DNA of 64,000 nucleotides from Brochothrix campestris (lineage in GTDB: Bacteria > Bacillota > Bacilli > Lactobacillales > Listeriaceae), in NCBI RefSeq assembly GCF_046058945.1, contig NZ_CP175511.1, positions 2,046,001 through 2,110,000 of the forward strand. Direction: 5' to 3'. Shown here one piece after another: positions 52,865 through 62,085 of this stretch. The notes under the pieces are model-generated. The model was not told where the DNA came from and made no database searches. It saw only the letters and a program-made list of their open reading frames with translations. The position numbers were made by a program, and so were the translations under genes. Within the stretch, counting starts at the first letter, position 1. Each line of letters starts with the position of its first letter.

Positions 52865-54529
52865 ATGACAAAGACCCCTTTTTTACGGCGCCTACTAATT
52901 ATGACCGCTATCTTGATGCTAACGCTTTTAGCTGCCTGCGGTAGTAACGACACTACAAAAGCTGTTAAACCAGCAAAAGAAGAGGATACACCGATACGCC
53001 TATCCGTCTCATCCCCGATTACAACCCTAGATCCTCGTTTAATTGCTGACCGTACGAGTATGGAACAATTAAACCAAACCAATGAAGGCCTCTATTCCTA
53101 TAATGCCGATGGCCAATTAACACCGGCTGTCGCAGAAGATTTCCCTAAACTAAATCAAGAACGCACGGTTTACACCATTCCCCTCCGTAAAAACGCCGTT
53201 TGGTCAAATGGCGATGCTGTGACTGCCAAGGATTTTGAATTTTCCTGGAAAAGCGCGATTGAACCTGATTCAGGTTCGCAGCTCACTTACATGTTTGATG
53301 GTTTGTTGAAAAATGCCACAAAAATTCTCGAGGGCAAAGCAAAGCCTGAATCATTAGGTGTAAAAGCACTCGATGATTACACACTCGAAGTTACATTAGA
53401 ACGACCCGTTTCATACTTTCCTCGCCTACTACCATTCACAATTTTCTATCCGATTAATGAAAAGTATGCCACAAAAGAAGGCAGTAAATTCGGAACAGAC
53501 TCTGAACATATTCTCTTCAATGGTCCCTATAAGCTAACTAACTGGGAACAAGCATCTAACTCATGGAAATATGAGCTAAATAATACGTATTGGAATAAAA
53601 AAGCCATTAAAACAGCGAATTTCACTTTCGATGTCGTACCTGATTCCAATACTGGGGCCAACTTATTTGAAACAGATAAATTAGATTTTGCTGAACTTTC
53701 AAGCGAATTCGCGAAACAATATAAAGATAACCCAAACTTCAAAGTGTTCCCAGGTGACACAACCCAATTCGTCCGTTTTAACGAAAAATTCGAAACAGAT
53801 AAAACACATCTCGACAACACCGATCTTCGACTTGCTCTATCGCTCGCAATTGATCGTAAGACCTTAGTCGACAAAGTGCTTGATAACGGTTCAACGGCCA
53901 CGGAAGGACTTGTACCGGCTGGTTTTGTTGAGAACCCCGTAACAAAAGAAGATTACCGTCAGCAAGCCCCTGCCGTTGTTCATTTTGATACGCAGAAAGC
54001 ACAGACTCATTTAGCAGCTGCAAAAAAAACAACCGGCAGCTCTACCTTCACCATTGAATTATTAACAGATGATGGTGACAATTCAAAAATCGTCTCGGAG
54101 TACATTAAATCACAATGGGAAACAAACCTTGAGGGTGTCACCGTTAACATTAAACGCGTGCCACTTAAAAGCAGACAAGAGCTCGATCAAAACGGTGAAT
54201 ACCAAGCGCAAATAACCGGGTGGTCACCTAACTACCAAGATCCTCTTACCTATTTAGAAATATTCAAAAGCGATCAACCTGGTGAATCAATGGGCTACAA
54301 AAACGACACATTCGACCAGTTAATCCATGAAGTTGAAACTACACTCTATGATGATGAAACAGCACGCTGGGATACGATGGTTGCTGCTGAAAAAGTTGTG
54401 ATTGAGGACACTGCTGCCGTTGCACCACTTTATGTCAATTCGGTCGCCACACTCCAAAATCCAAACTTACGAGATTACAAATTACACCCTTATACCTTAT
54501 TGGCATTACGTTATATGTATTTAAAATAA
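52865..54529 (+). CDS. Oligopeptide-binding lipoprotein (OppA copy 5)
   Basis: A 554-residue lipoprotein (lipobox LLAACGS), the most divergent of the three in this row. It keeps PLRKNAVWSNGDAVTAKDFEFSWK and GWSPNYQDPLTYLEIF. AGGAGG precedes the ATG. Upstream control differs from copies 3 and 4. Confidence 0.9.
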   Translation: MTKTPFLRRLLIMTAILMLTLLAACGSNDTTKAVKPAKEEDTPIRLSVSSPITTLDPRLIADRTSMEQLNQTNEGLYSYNADGQLTPAVAEDFPKLNQERTVYTIPLRKNAVWSNGDAVTAKDFEFSWKSAIEPDSGSQLTYMFDGLLKNATKILEGKAKPESLGVKALDDYTLEVTLERPVSYFPRLLPFTIFYPINEKYATKEGSKFGTDSEHILFNGPYKLTNWEQASNSWKYELNNTYWNKKAIKTANFTFDVVPDSNTGANLFETDKLDFAELSSEFAKQYKDNPNFKVFPGDTTQFVRFNEKFETDKTHLDNTDLRLALSLAIDRKTLVDKVLDNGSTATEGLVPAGFVENPVTKEDYRQQAPAVVHFDTQKAQTHLAAAKKTTGSSTFTIELLTDDGDNSKIVSEYIKSQWETNLEGVTVNIKRVPLKSRQELDQNGEYQAQITGWSPNYQDPLTYLEIFKSDQPGESMGYKNDTFDQLIHEVETTLYDDETARWDTMVAAEKVVIEDTAAVAPLYVNSVATLQNPNLRDYKLHPYTLLALRYMYLK

Positions 54530-54539
54530 AGACAAAAAA

Positions 54540-54574
54540 ACTGTAAGTTGCGATTGCAACTTACAGTTTTTTTT
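54540..54574. terminator. Bidirectional terminator
   Basis: CTGTAAGTTGC-gatt-GCAACTTACAG, perfect 11-base stem with A and T tracts, between convergent genes. Confidence 0.9.
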
Positions 54575-55892
54575 ACGCCTTTTTACGATGAATTAATAAA
54601 TACACCGGAATCCCGACTAAAACAATCGCGATTGAAATGATAACTCCTTTTGGATCAGCGACCATTTGGCTCCAAATAATGTAAACTGAACCTAAAATTG
54701 CTACAATCGGCGTGATTGGATACAACGGTACACGATAGCTGCGTTGAGGGCCATTCTTATTCCGACGTCGTAGAATAAAGACACCGATAAAGGCAAACAC
54801 ATAAAAGATATAAATAACAAAAATACAGATGACTGATAAATAATCCGCATCGAAAAAGAGCATCATAATAATTGAAATTACCATCACAGTCGCAATCGCC
54901 ATTATTGGTGTGTTCGATTTTGGATTAACATACGCTAACTGTTTTGCAAACGGCAGATCTTTTTCTTTTGCCATCGCATAAACAATCCGTGGAAAGGTCA
55001 TAATCTTACCGTTTAAACAGCCTAATATTGAAATAATAATAGCAATATTTAATAACTTCCCACCAATATCACCAAAGAGTAAGATTGCAACAAAGGGTGC
55101 CGCTTTCTCACCTTGTGCAACAATCGTATCTGCGGGTAGCATTTTATAAATCGCAAGGTTGATGAGCATGTAACACCCCATCACGACAAATAATCCAATC
55201 GTCATTGCCCGTGGCAATAATTTCTGTGGGTTTTTCAACTCACCTGCCATGTTCGATAATAAAATCCAACCATCGTATGCATAAAGTGTCGCTAAAATCG
55301 CTACACCAAAGCTACCAGCTGTCGTCGAAGTTGCGTGTGATAACACCTGCCCAAGAGCCGCTTCATCCCCTTTTAATAGTCCAAAGATGACAATCGCTAC
55401 AATTGGAACCAACTTACAGACGGTTGTAATAATTTGTGCTTTTGCACCATAGTTTGTGTTGATCATATTCAAAGCCATCACACATAAAGAAGCAAAAATA
55501 GCGATTGGTACACGCCACTCATCACCTACACCAAAAAATTCAACAAACAAAACAGCTAAGTAAAGACTCAATGAAGCGATAATCGCAGGACCATAAATGA
55601 CAATTTGCATCCATCCTGAAAGAAAGCCCCAAATCTTACCATAAATATGGCTCATATAAATGTATAAACCACCTGTATAAGGTAACTGTGTTCCGATTTC
55701 AGCAATCGTAAGACCCGCAGCAATCGTTAAAATTCCACCGGCTGCCCAGGCTGCTAAAGCCATATTTGTATTTCCTACTTCTGAAAGCACTGACGCCGGT
55801 TTAAAAAACACACCTGAACCAATGATTGTACCAATAATTAATGCCAAGGCAGACCAAATGCCAAGTGTCGGTTTTAGTTCATTTTCTCTCAC
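54573..55892 (-). CDS. APC family amino acid permease (SteT-like)
   Basis: A 439-residue transporter with twelve helices. The start is a GTG at 55892 with GGAGG six bases upstream. IIGTIIGSGVFFKPASVL and the loop PRAMTIGLFVVMGCYMLINLAIY are typical of LAT/SteT exchangers, for example serine/threonine. Substrate not certain. Confidence 0.88.
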   Translation of the reverse strand: MRENELKPTLGIWSALALIIGTIIGSGVFFKPASVLSEVGNTNMALAAWAAGGILTIAAGLTIAEIGTQLPYTGGLYIYMSHIYGKIWGFLSGWMQIVIYGPAIIASLSLYLAVLFVEFFGVGDEWRVPIAIFASLCVMALNMINTNYGAKAQIITTVCKLVPIVAIVIFGLLKGDEAALGQVLSHATSTTAGSFGVAILATLYAYDGWILLSNMAGELKNPQKLLPRAMTIGLFVVMGCYMLINLAIYKMLPADTIVAQGEKAAPFVAILLFGDIGGKLLNIAIIISILGCLNGKIMTFPRIVYAMAKEKDLPFAKQLAYVNPKSNTPIMAIATVMVISIIMMLFFDADYLSVICIFVIYIFYVFAFIGVFILRRRNKNGPQRSYRVPLYPITPIVAILGSVYIIWSQMVADPKGVIISIAIVLVGIPVYLLIHRKKA

Positions 55893-56004
55893 AGCTTTCC
55901 TCCATTGATTAGTTATTTTGCTCGTTAAAAACAATAAATTGATTATAGCATACTCTATTACGATAAAGCAGTTCCACTTTTTTCCCTCTGATTGCTAAAG
56001 TTGA

Positions 56005-57309
56005 TTAATACTGTTTACGCTGTATTGTCCCTCCGATATTCAACTGGAGACGGTACTTTGCGACTGTTCGTCGTGAAATTGTAATCCCTTGTTTTTTCAG
56101 TTGATCGGTAATTTTTTGATCAGATAGCGGCTTACGCTTATCTTCTTCTGCGATGATACTGCTAATCATCGATTGTACCGTTTTATTCGACACCGTGTTT
56201 GCTGAAATACCAGTCGTGAAAAAAGAGCGTAACTCAAACACACCAAAACTCGTTTCCAAATACTTATGGTTTACCGTTCGACTAATGGTTGATTCGTGTA
56301 CCTTCATTAATTTTGCAATCTCTGCAAAAGTTAGCGGTATTAACGGATGGTGCTCCTCATAAAAAAACGCTTGCTGTTTTTCTACAATTGCCTGTGTCAC
56401 CGTCACAATAGTACTTTCTCGTTTCGCCAGCACCTGCTGTAACCATTTGAAATCAGCTTTTTTATGTTTTAAATAGGTCGTCACCTCCGCTTCCGTGTGA
56501 TGGGAAACAGACTTAAAATAAGTGTCATTAAAGGCAACTTGTGGAATTCCTGCCTTAATCGGGACAATCTGTAGTTGTCCCTCACTCTTTGTGACACGTA
56601 CATCAGGTGAAATATACACATTGACTTCTTTGTTATAGCGTCTACCAGGAAACGGTGTTAACGTTTTAACATACTCTGATATCTCAACAATCGCTGTGAT
56701 TGACAGGTTTGTCGCCATTGCAAGCTCTTGCCATTTTTTGGTTGTGAACAAGTCAAAGTAGTCACTGATTACTCGATAGGCTTGTTTAGGTGCCCGTACA
56801 TCACGATCAATTTGCAGACAAATACATTCACACAGCGTACGTGCTCCGATACCAGCCGGGTCTAATTGATGCAATAAAGTTAACGCATTTTCAAACTCAA
56901 TCGCAGTCATTGGCAATGCCTCAACTAGTTCATCGTATGTAATCGTTAAATAGCCCTTTTCATCTAAGTTTCCAATTAATAATAAGACAATCTCTCTTAA
57001 CTTCATTGGCCGCATGCTTAACATCACTTGTTCTTTTAAAAACATCGCTAAATCAAACGATTGATCGGGCAACTGAGCAATATAATCCTCATCTGAATGA
57101 TATCCCCCTTTATCTTGATAACGATCTTTATCTAACACACTTTTTTGATCGATCGTTACTTCTAAAAAAGGATTATCTAATGCCTTATCTTCTAAATAAG
57201 CTGTCAATTCTTCCTTATTGTATTGCAACACCTTGATGGCTTGTTGCAATTCCTGTGTCATTCGTAACTGCTGTTGTTGTGTTTGAAGTGCTTTAAATTC
57301 TAGCTTCAT
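56005..57309 (-). CDS. rpoN: RNA polymerase sigma-54 factor
   Basis: A 434-residue protein from the ATG at 57309 (GAAGGAG upstream). The glutamine-rich region I (LQTQQQQLRMTQELQQAIKVLQ), the core-binding domain, a helix-turn-helix (FAEIAKLMKVHESTISRTVNHKY), and the RpoN-box-like ISRRTVAKYR near the end. It directs polymerase to -24/-12 promoters. In Bacilli it drives PTS and amino acid catabolic operons with LevR- or RocR-type activators; none is in this window. Confidence 0.95.
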   Translation of the reverse strand: MKLEFKALQTQQQQLRMTQELQQAIKVLQYNKEELTAYLEDKALDNPFLEVTIDQKSVLDKDRYQDKGGYHSDEDYIAQLPDQSFDLAMFLKEQVMLSMRPMKLREIVLLLIGNLDEKGYLTITYDELVEALPMTAIEFENALTLLHQLDPAGIGARTLCECICLQIDRDVRAPKQAYRVISDYFDLFTTKKWQELAMATNLSITAIVEISEYVKTLTPFPGRRYNKEVNVYISPDVRVTKSEGQLQIVPIKAGIPQVAFNDTYFKSVSHHTEAEVTTYLKHKKADFKWLQQVLAKRESTIVTVTQAIVEKQQAFFYEEHHPLIPLTFAEIAKLMKVHESTISRTVNHKYLETSFGVFELRSFFTTGISANTVSNKTVQSMISSIIAEEDKRKPLSDQKITDQLKKQGITISRRTVAKYRLQLNIGGTIQRKQY

Positions 57310-57383
57310 AATTGCTCCTTCATCAAAACGTAGTCTCGTTACATTTAATGTTAGATACTTCAATTGCTAATGTCAATAAAAAG

Positions 57384-57410
57384 AAGGAGCTAGCACAATG
57401 CTAACTCCTT
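57384..57410 (-). terminator. Terminator of the PadR gene
   Basis: AAGGAGTTAGC/GCTAGCTCCTT on the minus strand, followed by CTTTTT. Confidence 0.8.
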
Positions 57411-57433
57411 AAACTTTTGAAAAAAATGTGTAT

Positions 57434-57946
57434 TTATAGTTTCTTCATCATTTGTTTCGCCCATTTACGACTAAAATGTAATTCCTTCATTTCGCTCTCC
57501 AGTAAACCTTTAACATGTACATTATCGGCAGATTCTTCCGCCCAAACTGATTTTTTATAGTTAATTAAGACTGTTAAATATTGGACATAATTAGCATAAA
57601 TATTAACGGCATCATAATGGCTCACCCACTGAATCGCACTTAATTTCACTTTAAAATGCATCATATATAAATGTTTAAAATCAATGGGTTCAATCATTAA
57701 TTTATGAAATTCAACCCGCCCACGCTCAGTTATACAATAATCTTTTTTGCTTTTTTCTTTATCTTTTGTTTTAACTTCCTCTATCCAACCTTTTTCGGAC
57801 AATTCATGTATGAGCGGATAAAGTACACCCCAACTTATTTTCTTAAAAGGACCTAACACCTCATTAAGAACTTGCTTCAATAAATACCCGTGCATCTTTC
57901 GTTCCATTAACGTTCCTAAGATAAAGAGTGTATAAATTTTTTTCAT
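57434..57946 (-). CDS. PadR family transcriptional regulator
   Basis: A 170-residue regulator from the ATG at 57946 (AAGGAGG upstream; 30 earlier codons are open but lack a site). The winged helix-turn-helix is KKIYTLFILGTLMERKMHGYLLKQVL, ISWGVLYPLIHELSEKGWIEE and the wing KKDYCITERGRVEF. The C-terminal half is helical and dimerises. Target unknown; neighbouring genes are not obviously regulated. Confidence 0.88.
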   Translation of the reverse strand: MKKIYTLFILGTLMERKMHGYLLKQVLNEVLGPFKKISWGVLYPLIHELSEKGWIEEVKTKDKEKSKKDYCITERGRVEFHKLMIEPIDFKHLYMMHFKVKLSAIQWVSHYDAVNIYANYVQYLTVLINYKKSVWAEESADNVHVKGLLESEMKELHFSRKWAKQMMKKL

Positions 57947-58168
57947 AGTTGCCTCCTTAAAAATCGTATGTGCTAAAAGCAGTATACGCTGTTTTTTAAA
58001 ATCAGCTACGAAATACACCAACTCTCTGTATTTCACCCATAATCATGTTAAAATGAAGAGTCTATACCATCCCTCCTCAGGACAGTTTAACTAATTAGTT
58101 TGTTACTGCTCTACTGACTACCTGCTGTTACATAATTTTAAAAATTGATGATAAGGAGTGCTTTTACT

Positions 58169-58654
58169 GTGAATGAAAAAAATATTAAAAAAATCACACT
58201 AGTCATCATGCTTTTACTAGTTAGTGGTTCGGTGTTTTATTCATCTTCACAACCATATGGGAATCAAACACTAATTCCATTTTTAGAGAAAGTCTTGCCA
58301 TCTCAGCCCTTCAAAGAGGTTTTACAGAAGGTGGAATTTTATTACGGGGGGAAAATCGTTAGTGTTGAACAGAGTGGGTATTACAATTTCATTGAATTCT
58401 TCTTTCGCAAAGCAACACACTTTTCAGTTTATGCTATTATGGGAGCGATTTATATCTTAATTTTACATGCTTTTAATATGAAAAAGCAACTGATTTGGGC
58501 AGTGGCCCCGTTGACCCTAATCTTCTTTGCTATATCTGATGAATGGCATCAATCCTTTACTGCCAATCGGACACCTTTAGTTACCGATGTGATGATTGAC
58601 ACACTAGGTATTTGCGTCGGTATCATCGTTACACAATTGCTAAAAAAAGCTTAA
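58169..58654 (+). CDS. VanZ family membrane protein
   Basis: A 161-residue protein; the GTG at 58169 has GGAG ten bases upstream, though an ATG at 58148 is also open. Four helices; DEWHQSFTANRTPLVTDVMIDTLG is the VanZ hallmark. VanZ gives low-level teicoplanin resistance in vancomycin gene clusters, but chromosomal members have unknown roles. Confidence 0.85.
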   Translation: MNEKNIKKITLVIMLLLVSGSVFYSSSQPYGNQTLIPFLEKVLPSQPFKEVLQKVEFYYGGKIVSVEQSGYYNFIEFFFRKATHFSVYAIMGAIYILILHAFNMKKQLIWAVAPLTLIFFAISDEWHQSFTANRTPLVTDVMIDTLGICVGIIVTQLLKKA

Positions 58655-58674
58655 CAGCAACTAACTGTTAAGCT
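58648..58674 (+). terminator. Hairpin overlapping the vanZ stop
   Basis: AGCTTAACAG-caactaa-CTGTTAAGCT with an A-run on its left. The T-tract expected on the right is replaced by a repeat fragment. Confidence 0.65.
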
Positions 58675-58676
58675 CC

Positions 58677-58760
58677 ATCTTGTAGAAAAAGTTTCATCAA
58701 ACGTCTTTTTCTGTGAAAATAGTTCAAGCGAACCCCTCAATTTATACGTTGCTAGATAAA
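58677..58760 (+). repeat. Degenerate terminator-associated repeat
   Basis: ATCTTGTAGAAAAAGTTTC begins directly after the vanZ hairpin, and AAAATAGTTCAAGCGA follows at the expected distance, so it is a decayed module A; the right inverted end is lost. Confidence 0.5.
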
Positions 58761-58772
58761 TTAATTTCACTT

Positions 58773-59306
58773 TTATGCGATGATTACTCCACCATATACA
58801 GCCGCGACTAGAATAACGAGGGCCGGATGCCACTTCAATCGTTCTAAGGCGATATAACTAAGTACGGCTAACACTCCAAATTGCAACCATCCCAATTGGC
58901 TCACGGCCGTTGCTCCCATTGTATAGGTAACTTTCCACATCAGCACTGCTACAACAGGTTGTACAAGTAGCATTACTCCGAGCAACACCTTTGATTTTTT
59001 ATACTTATCCAGTTGTTTGAAGATGATAATCATTAAGAGCGCGGATGGGACAATCGTTGCTAAAATTGCTACACTCACACCGAGCACGCCACTAACAGGA
59101 TAACCGACTGACGCTGCAATTTTCGTAGCAATCGGCCCCGGTAAAGCATTAGCTAGCGCAATCCCATTCGAAAAATCGGTTTCGCTCATCCATTGATGCT
59201 TATCAATAACTTCGTGATAAACTAGTGGAATCGAAGCTGGTCCACCGCCGTAACCAAAAATATTCGCCAGAAAAAACGACTTAAATAGTTCCCACAATAA
59301 CAGCAT
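58773..59306 (-). CDS. Chromate transporter subunit (short CHR), second of pair
   Basis: A 177-residue membrane protein with GYGGGPASIPLVYHEVIDKHQW and ANALPGPIATKIAASVGY, the CHR domain motifs. Start shares a base with the end of the partner gene. The two short proteins act together in place of one long ChrA; physiological substrate may be chromate/sulfate or another anion. Confidence 0.85.
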   Translation of the reverse strand: MLLLWELFKSFFLANIFGYGGGPASIPLVYHEVIDKHQWMSETDFSNGIALANALPGPIATKIAASVGYPVSGVLGVSVAILATIVPSALLMIIIFKQLDKYKKSKVLLGVMLLVQPVVAVLMWKVTYTMGATAVSQLGWLQFGVLAVLSYIALERLKWHPALVILVAAVYGGVIIA

Positions 59307-59866
59307 TACTTAGCACCCCCTTTAGCGACACGATAATGTTGTGTGCCATAGATAATAAAGATAAAAATAACGAGGGCTGGATGAATATAGTACAGTAAGA
59401 CTGCTGCTAAAACACAGGCAATCAATGTTAAAATAAAGCCTAGGCCTTCATAAGCCTTCTTCGCAAAACGATACCCCATTAATAAAAGCATCATAAACAC
59501 AACTGGCGTTACAGCCGCAATGATGCCTTGCACGATTGTTGAATGACTAAGAACATTTGCCATCGATATAAAGGCAGCCATCGCGATTGTACTTGGTAAT
59601 ATATGCCAGAATACCGACCAAATAGCTCCGAGCCAACCTTTTCGTTCATAGCCCAGATGAGCTGCCATTTTTGTCGCGATTGGACCCGGCAACACATTCG
59701 CTATTGCTAACGTATTATCAAAGTCAGCTTCGTTCATCCAGTGATACTTTTTAACTGCCTCATGTTGAAACAAGGGCATCACCGACGGACCACCACCAAA
59801 ACCTAAAATACCTGTACGTAACATCGCTAACATTAACTCTAGGTAGACCTTCTTCGTTTGTTCCAT
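59306..59866 (-). CDS. Chromate transporter subunit (short CHR), first of pair
   Basis: A 186-residue protein from the ATG at 59866 with CGGAGGCG upstream. GFGGGPSVMPLFQHEAVKKYHW and ANVLPGPIATKMAAHLGY match the partner, so the pair arose by duplication. Confidence 0.85.
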   Translation of the reverse strand: MEQTKKVYLELMLAMLRTGILGFGGGPSVMPLFQHEAVKKYHWMNEADFDNTLAIANVLPGPIATKMAAHLGYERKGWLGAIWSVFWHILPSTIAMAAFISMANVLSHSTIVQGIIAAVTPVVFMMLLLMGYRFAKKAYEGLGFILTLIACVLAAVLLYYIHPALVIFIFIIYGTQHYRVAKGGAK

Positions 59867-59944
59867 GCGTTCGCCTCCGTTCACTACTCAATATCTTCAT
59901 TTTAGCACTGTCAAAACTAAATTCAAAGATGGATGACATTAAAA

Positions 59945-59973
59945 AGGCACTCCAACCATTTGTTAGAGTGCCT
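59945..59973 (-). terminator. Terminator of the DUF2653 gene
   Basis: AGGCACTC/GAGTGCCT and AAC/GTT stem, followed by T5 on the minus strand. Confidence 0.8.
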
Positions 59974-59995
59974 CAGCTTATTATTTCGCTACAGT

Positions 59996-60850
59996 TTAAC
60001 TAATAACTGCCGTAATACCTGTGTTTTCATTGAAATTTAATTTAATACCCATATTAGGGTCTAAATCGGTTTCTTTTTCAGCCCAGTAGCGAATCGCTTG
60101 AATTAATGAGAAGTGATCGAGTGATTGAATGATGCTACCCGAAGTGTTTAACACCTCTGCGCCAAAACCTTTGTTTTCGTCATAGGTCAAAGATACTTGC
60201 ATTTCATACATGTTAATTTGTTTCTCGTATGAAAAGAAATCGATAACCGCATTAGAAATATTATCTTCGTTTAACACAATATCGCTATCATCAGTCGTTG
60301 CTGACGCACCACCCATTGCATTTTGATAATTGGTTTGGACTTCCTCATCACGGTTCATGTGACGAGCATCTGTATAAGCACCTGCAGATGTTGCTTGAGC
60401 TTTTTTATTTTGACGCATGCGCGAAACGAGCATGATCACAAGACGAAGAATTACTAAAATCGCTAAAATATTAATGATCATCCCGATGATGTTACCAAAC
60501 CCGCCCATGTTAGCTAATAAGCCTCCGAATAACATTCCGGCAAGTCCACCTAACATCATTCCGCCTAAGAAACCACCGAAACGACTTTTAGCCTTCGCTT
60601 TATTGGCCGTAACTGCTTTATTTGTTGCTGCTTTGTTTGCTGCTGTTTTTGTTGAGTTTGTTTTCACCTTGTTGCTATTGGTGTTATATGAACGGTTGGT
60701 TGAACGATAACCGCCACCTCGCATTTTGGCACTCACTGTTTTGACGGCAGACGCTTGATAACTGTCTGGAGTGACAAGATTAATCATCTGAGAGCCTACT
60801 GGTGTCATTAAAATAACCACTGCTGTTAAAATACTAATAATTTTCTTCAA
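59996..60850 (-). CDS. Membrane protein with C-terminal DUF2653 (YxcD-like) domain
   Basis: A 284-residue protein from a TTG start (AAGGGGG upstream). A signal-like helix (1-22); a basic Asn/Lys/Thr-rich stretch (about 45-90); a glycine-rich helix FGGFLGGMMLGGLAGMLFGG like Tim44/YxaC-type proteins and a second helix (about 120-142). The C-terminal about 90 residues (VLNEDNISNAVIDFF to ITAVIS) match YxcD. Function unknown. Confidence 0.75.
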   Translation of the reverse strand: MKKIISILTAVVILMTPVGSQMINLVTPDSYQASAVKTVSAKMRGGGYRSTNRSYNTNSNKVKTNSTKTAANKAATNKAVTANKAKAKSRFGGFLGGMMLGGLAGMLFGGLLANMGGFGNIIGMIINILAILVILRLVIMLVSRMRQNKKAQATSAGAYTDARHMNRDEEVQTNYQNAMGGASATTDDSDIVLNEDNISNAVIDFFSYEKQINMYEMQVSLTYDENKGFGAEVLNTSGSIIQSLDHFSLIQAIRYWAEKETDLDPNMGIKLNFNENTGITAVIS

Positions 60851-60936
60851 AATTTTCCCCCTTATAATTTTCTATCTGACTTTATTTTACCATCTTTAGC
60901 AACGCTTCTCAAAAGATACGAACGACAGTCTGTTTT

Positions 60937-61003
60937 ATTTTTCTGAAATATATTGACAGAATATTCAAAAGAGATTGACATATTGTTTTTTTGTCGCTAT
61001 ACT
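60937..61003 (+). promoter_or_regulatory. met operon promoter with CodY-like box
   Basis: TTGACA (60975-60980), 17 bases, TATACT (60998-61003), near consensus. ATTTTTCTGAAATAT (60937-60951) matches the CodY consensus at 12 of 15 positions upstream of the -35. Confidence 0.65.
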
Positions 61004-61043
61004 TTTAGTTATCACCTACAGTAGTAGGCCTTACAATTAAATA

Positions 61044-61204
61044 AGATTTCTTATCCAGAGTGGTGGAGGGACTGGCCCTATGAAACCCGGCAACCTATCA
61101 ATATCAATTGATGAGGTGCTAATTCCAACAAAATCAGGTGACTGATTTTGGCAGATAAGAGAAGTAGCGTTTACCCGACTTCTCTTTTTGAGAAGTCTTT
61201 TTTA
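61044..61204 (+). ncRNA. SAM-I (S-box) riboswitch with terminator
   Basis: The core reads AGAGTGGTGGAGGGACTGGC, then CCTATGAAACCCGGCAACC, GGTGCTAATTCCA and AGATAAG, the S-box consensus. P1 pairs TCTTATC (61049-61055) with GATAAGA (61154-61160). GACTTCTC/GAGAAGTC (61177-61184, 61190-61197) plus a T-run is the terminator; AGAGAAGT at the end of P1 can compete for its first arm as antiterminator. SAM binding should switch off metQNI. Confidence 0.96.
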
Positions 61205-61249
61205 TTACCTTTTTTTACCAATACACAGACAAACAGGAGGAATTATTTT

Positions 61250-62065
61250 ATGAAAAAATTGACAAAGACACTCGGTTCACTCGTTATTTTAGCAGTTTTA
61301 CTCACATTGGCAGCCTGCGGTGGCGGTAGCAAAGCACTCGATGATAAAGAAGTCACAGTCGGTGTTACCGGCGGCCCCCACGAACAAATCATGAAAGAAG
61401 TTGCCAAAGTTGCTAAAAAGGATGGCGTTACCATCAAGTTAAAAGTGTTTAGTGATTACAACACACCAAATACAACTTTAGATCAAGGCGAACTTGACGC
61501 CAACAGCTTCCAGACGTTACCGTTCTTAAAAAATCAAATCAAGTCAAAAGACTTTAAAATCACCGAAGTGTTTGCAACAGTTGCCTTCCCGCTTGGGATT
61601 TATTCTGACTCAATCAAGAGCATTGACGATATTAAGGAAGGCGATAAAATTGCCGTTCCTAATGACCCTGCCAACGAATTACGTGCCCTTCAATTATTTG
61701 AAGAAGCAGGACTTATCAAGCTGTCAGATAAAGCTGGTGAAAATACGACTAAAAAAGACATTGTTGAAAACAAATTAAACTTAGAAATCGTTGAACTTGA
61801 TTCTGCTCAAGTATCAAAACACTTAGGTGAAGTAAAAGCGGCTGCGATCAACACAAATTTTGCCATGGGCACTGGCTTAAACATTAAAGACGATGCAATT
61901 TATCATGAGCCTTTAACTGATAACCCTTACCCTAACTATTTTGCTGTTCGTATCGAAAATAAAGATGATGCGATTGTTAAAAAGTTAAAAAAATACTACC
62001 ACTCTGACGAAGTTAAAGCGTATATCGCTAAACAATTCAAAGGATCAGTTGTTACAACATGGTAA
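61250..62065 (+). CDS. metQ: Methionine-binding lipoprotein MetQ
   Basis: A 271-residue lipoprotein from the ATG at 61250 (AGGAGG nine bases upstream; 34 earlier codons overlap the riboswitch and are not used). Lipobox LAACGGG. NlpA features: GVTGGPHEQIMKEV, NSFQTLPFL, PNDPANELRALQLFEEAGLI and INTNFAMGTGL. Binds methionine for MetNI. Confidence 0.94.
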   Translation: MKKLTKTLGSLVILAVLLTLAACGGGSKALDDKEVTVGVTGGPHEQIMKEVAKVAKKDGVTIKLKVFSDYNTPNTTLDQGELDANSFQTLPFLKNQIKSKDFKITEVFATVAFPLGIYSDSIKSIDDIKEGDKIAVPNDPANELRALQLFEEAGLIKLSDKAGENTTKKDIVENKLNLEIVELDSAQVSKHLGEVKAAAINTNFAMGTGLNIKDDAIYHEPLTDNPYPNYFAVRIENKDDAIVKKLKKYYHSDEVKAYIAKQFKGSVVTTW

Positions 62066-62085
62066 TGATATAGGGGGACGAGAGC

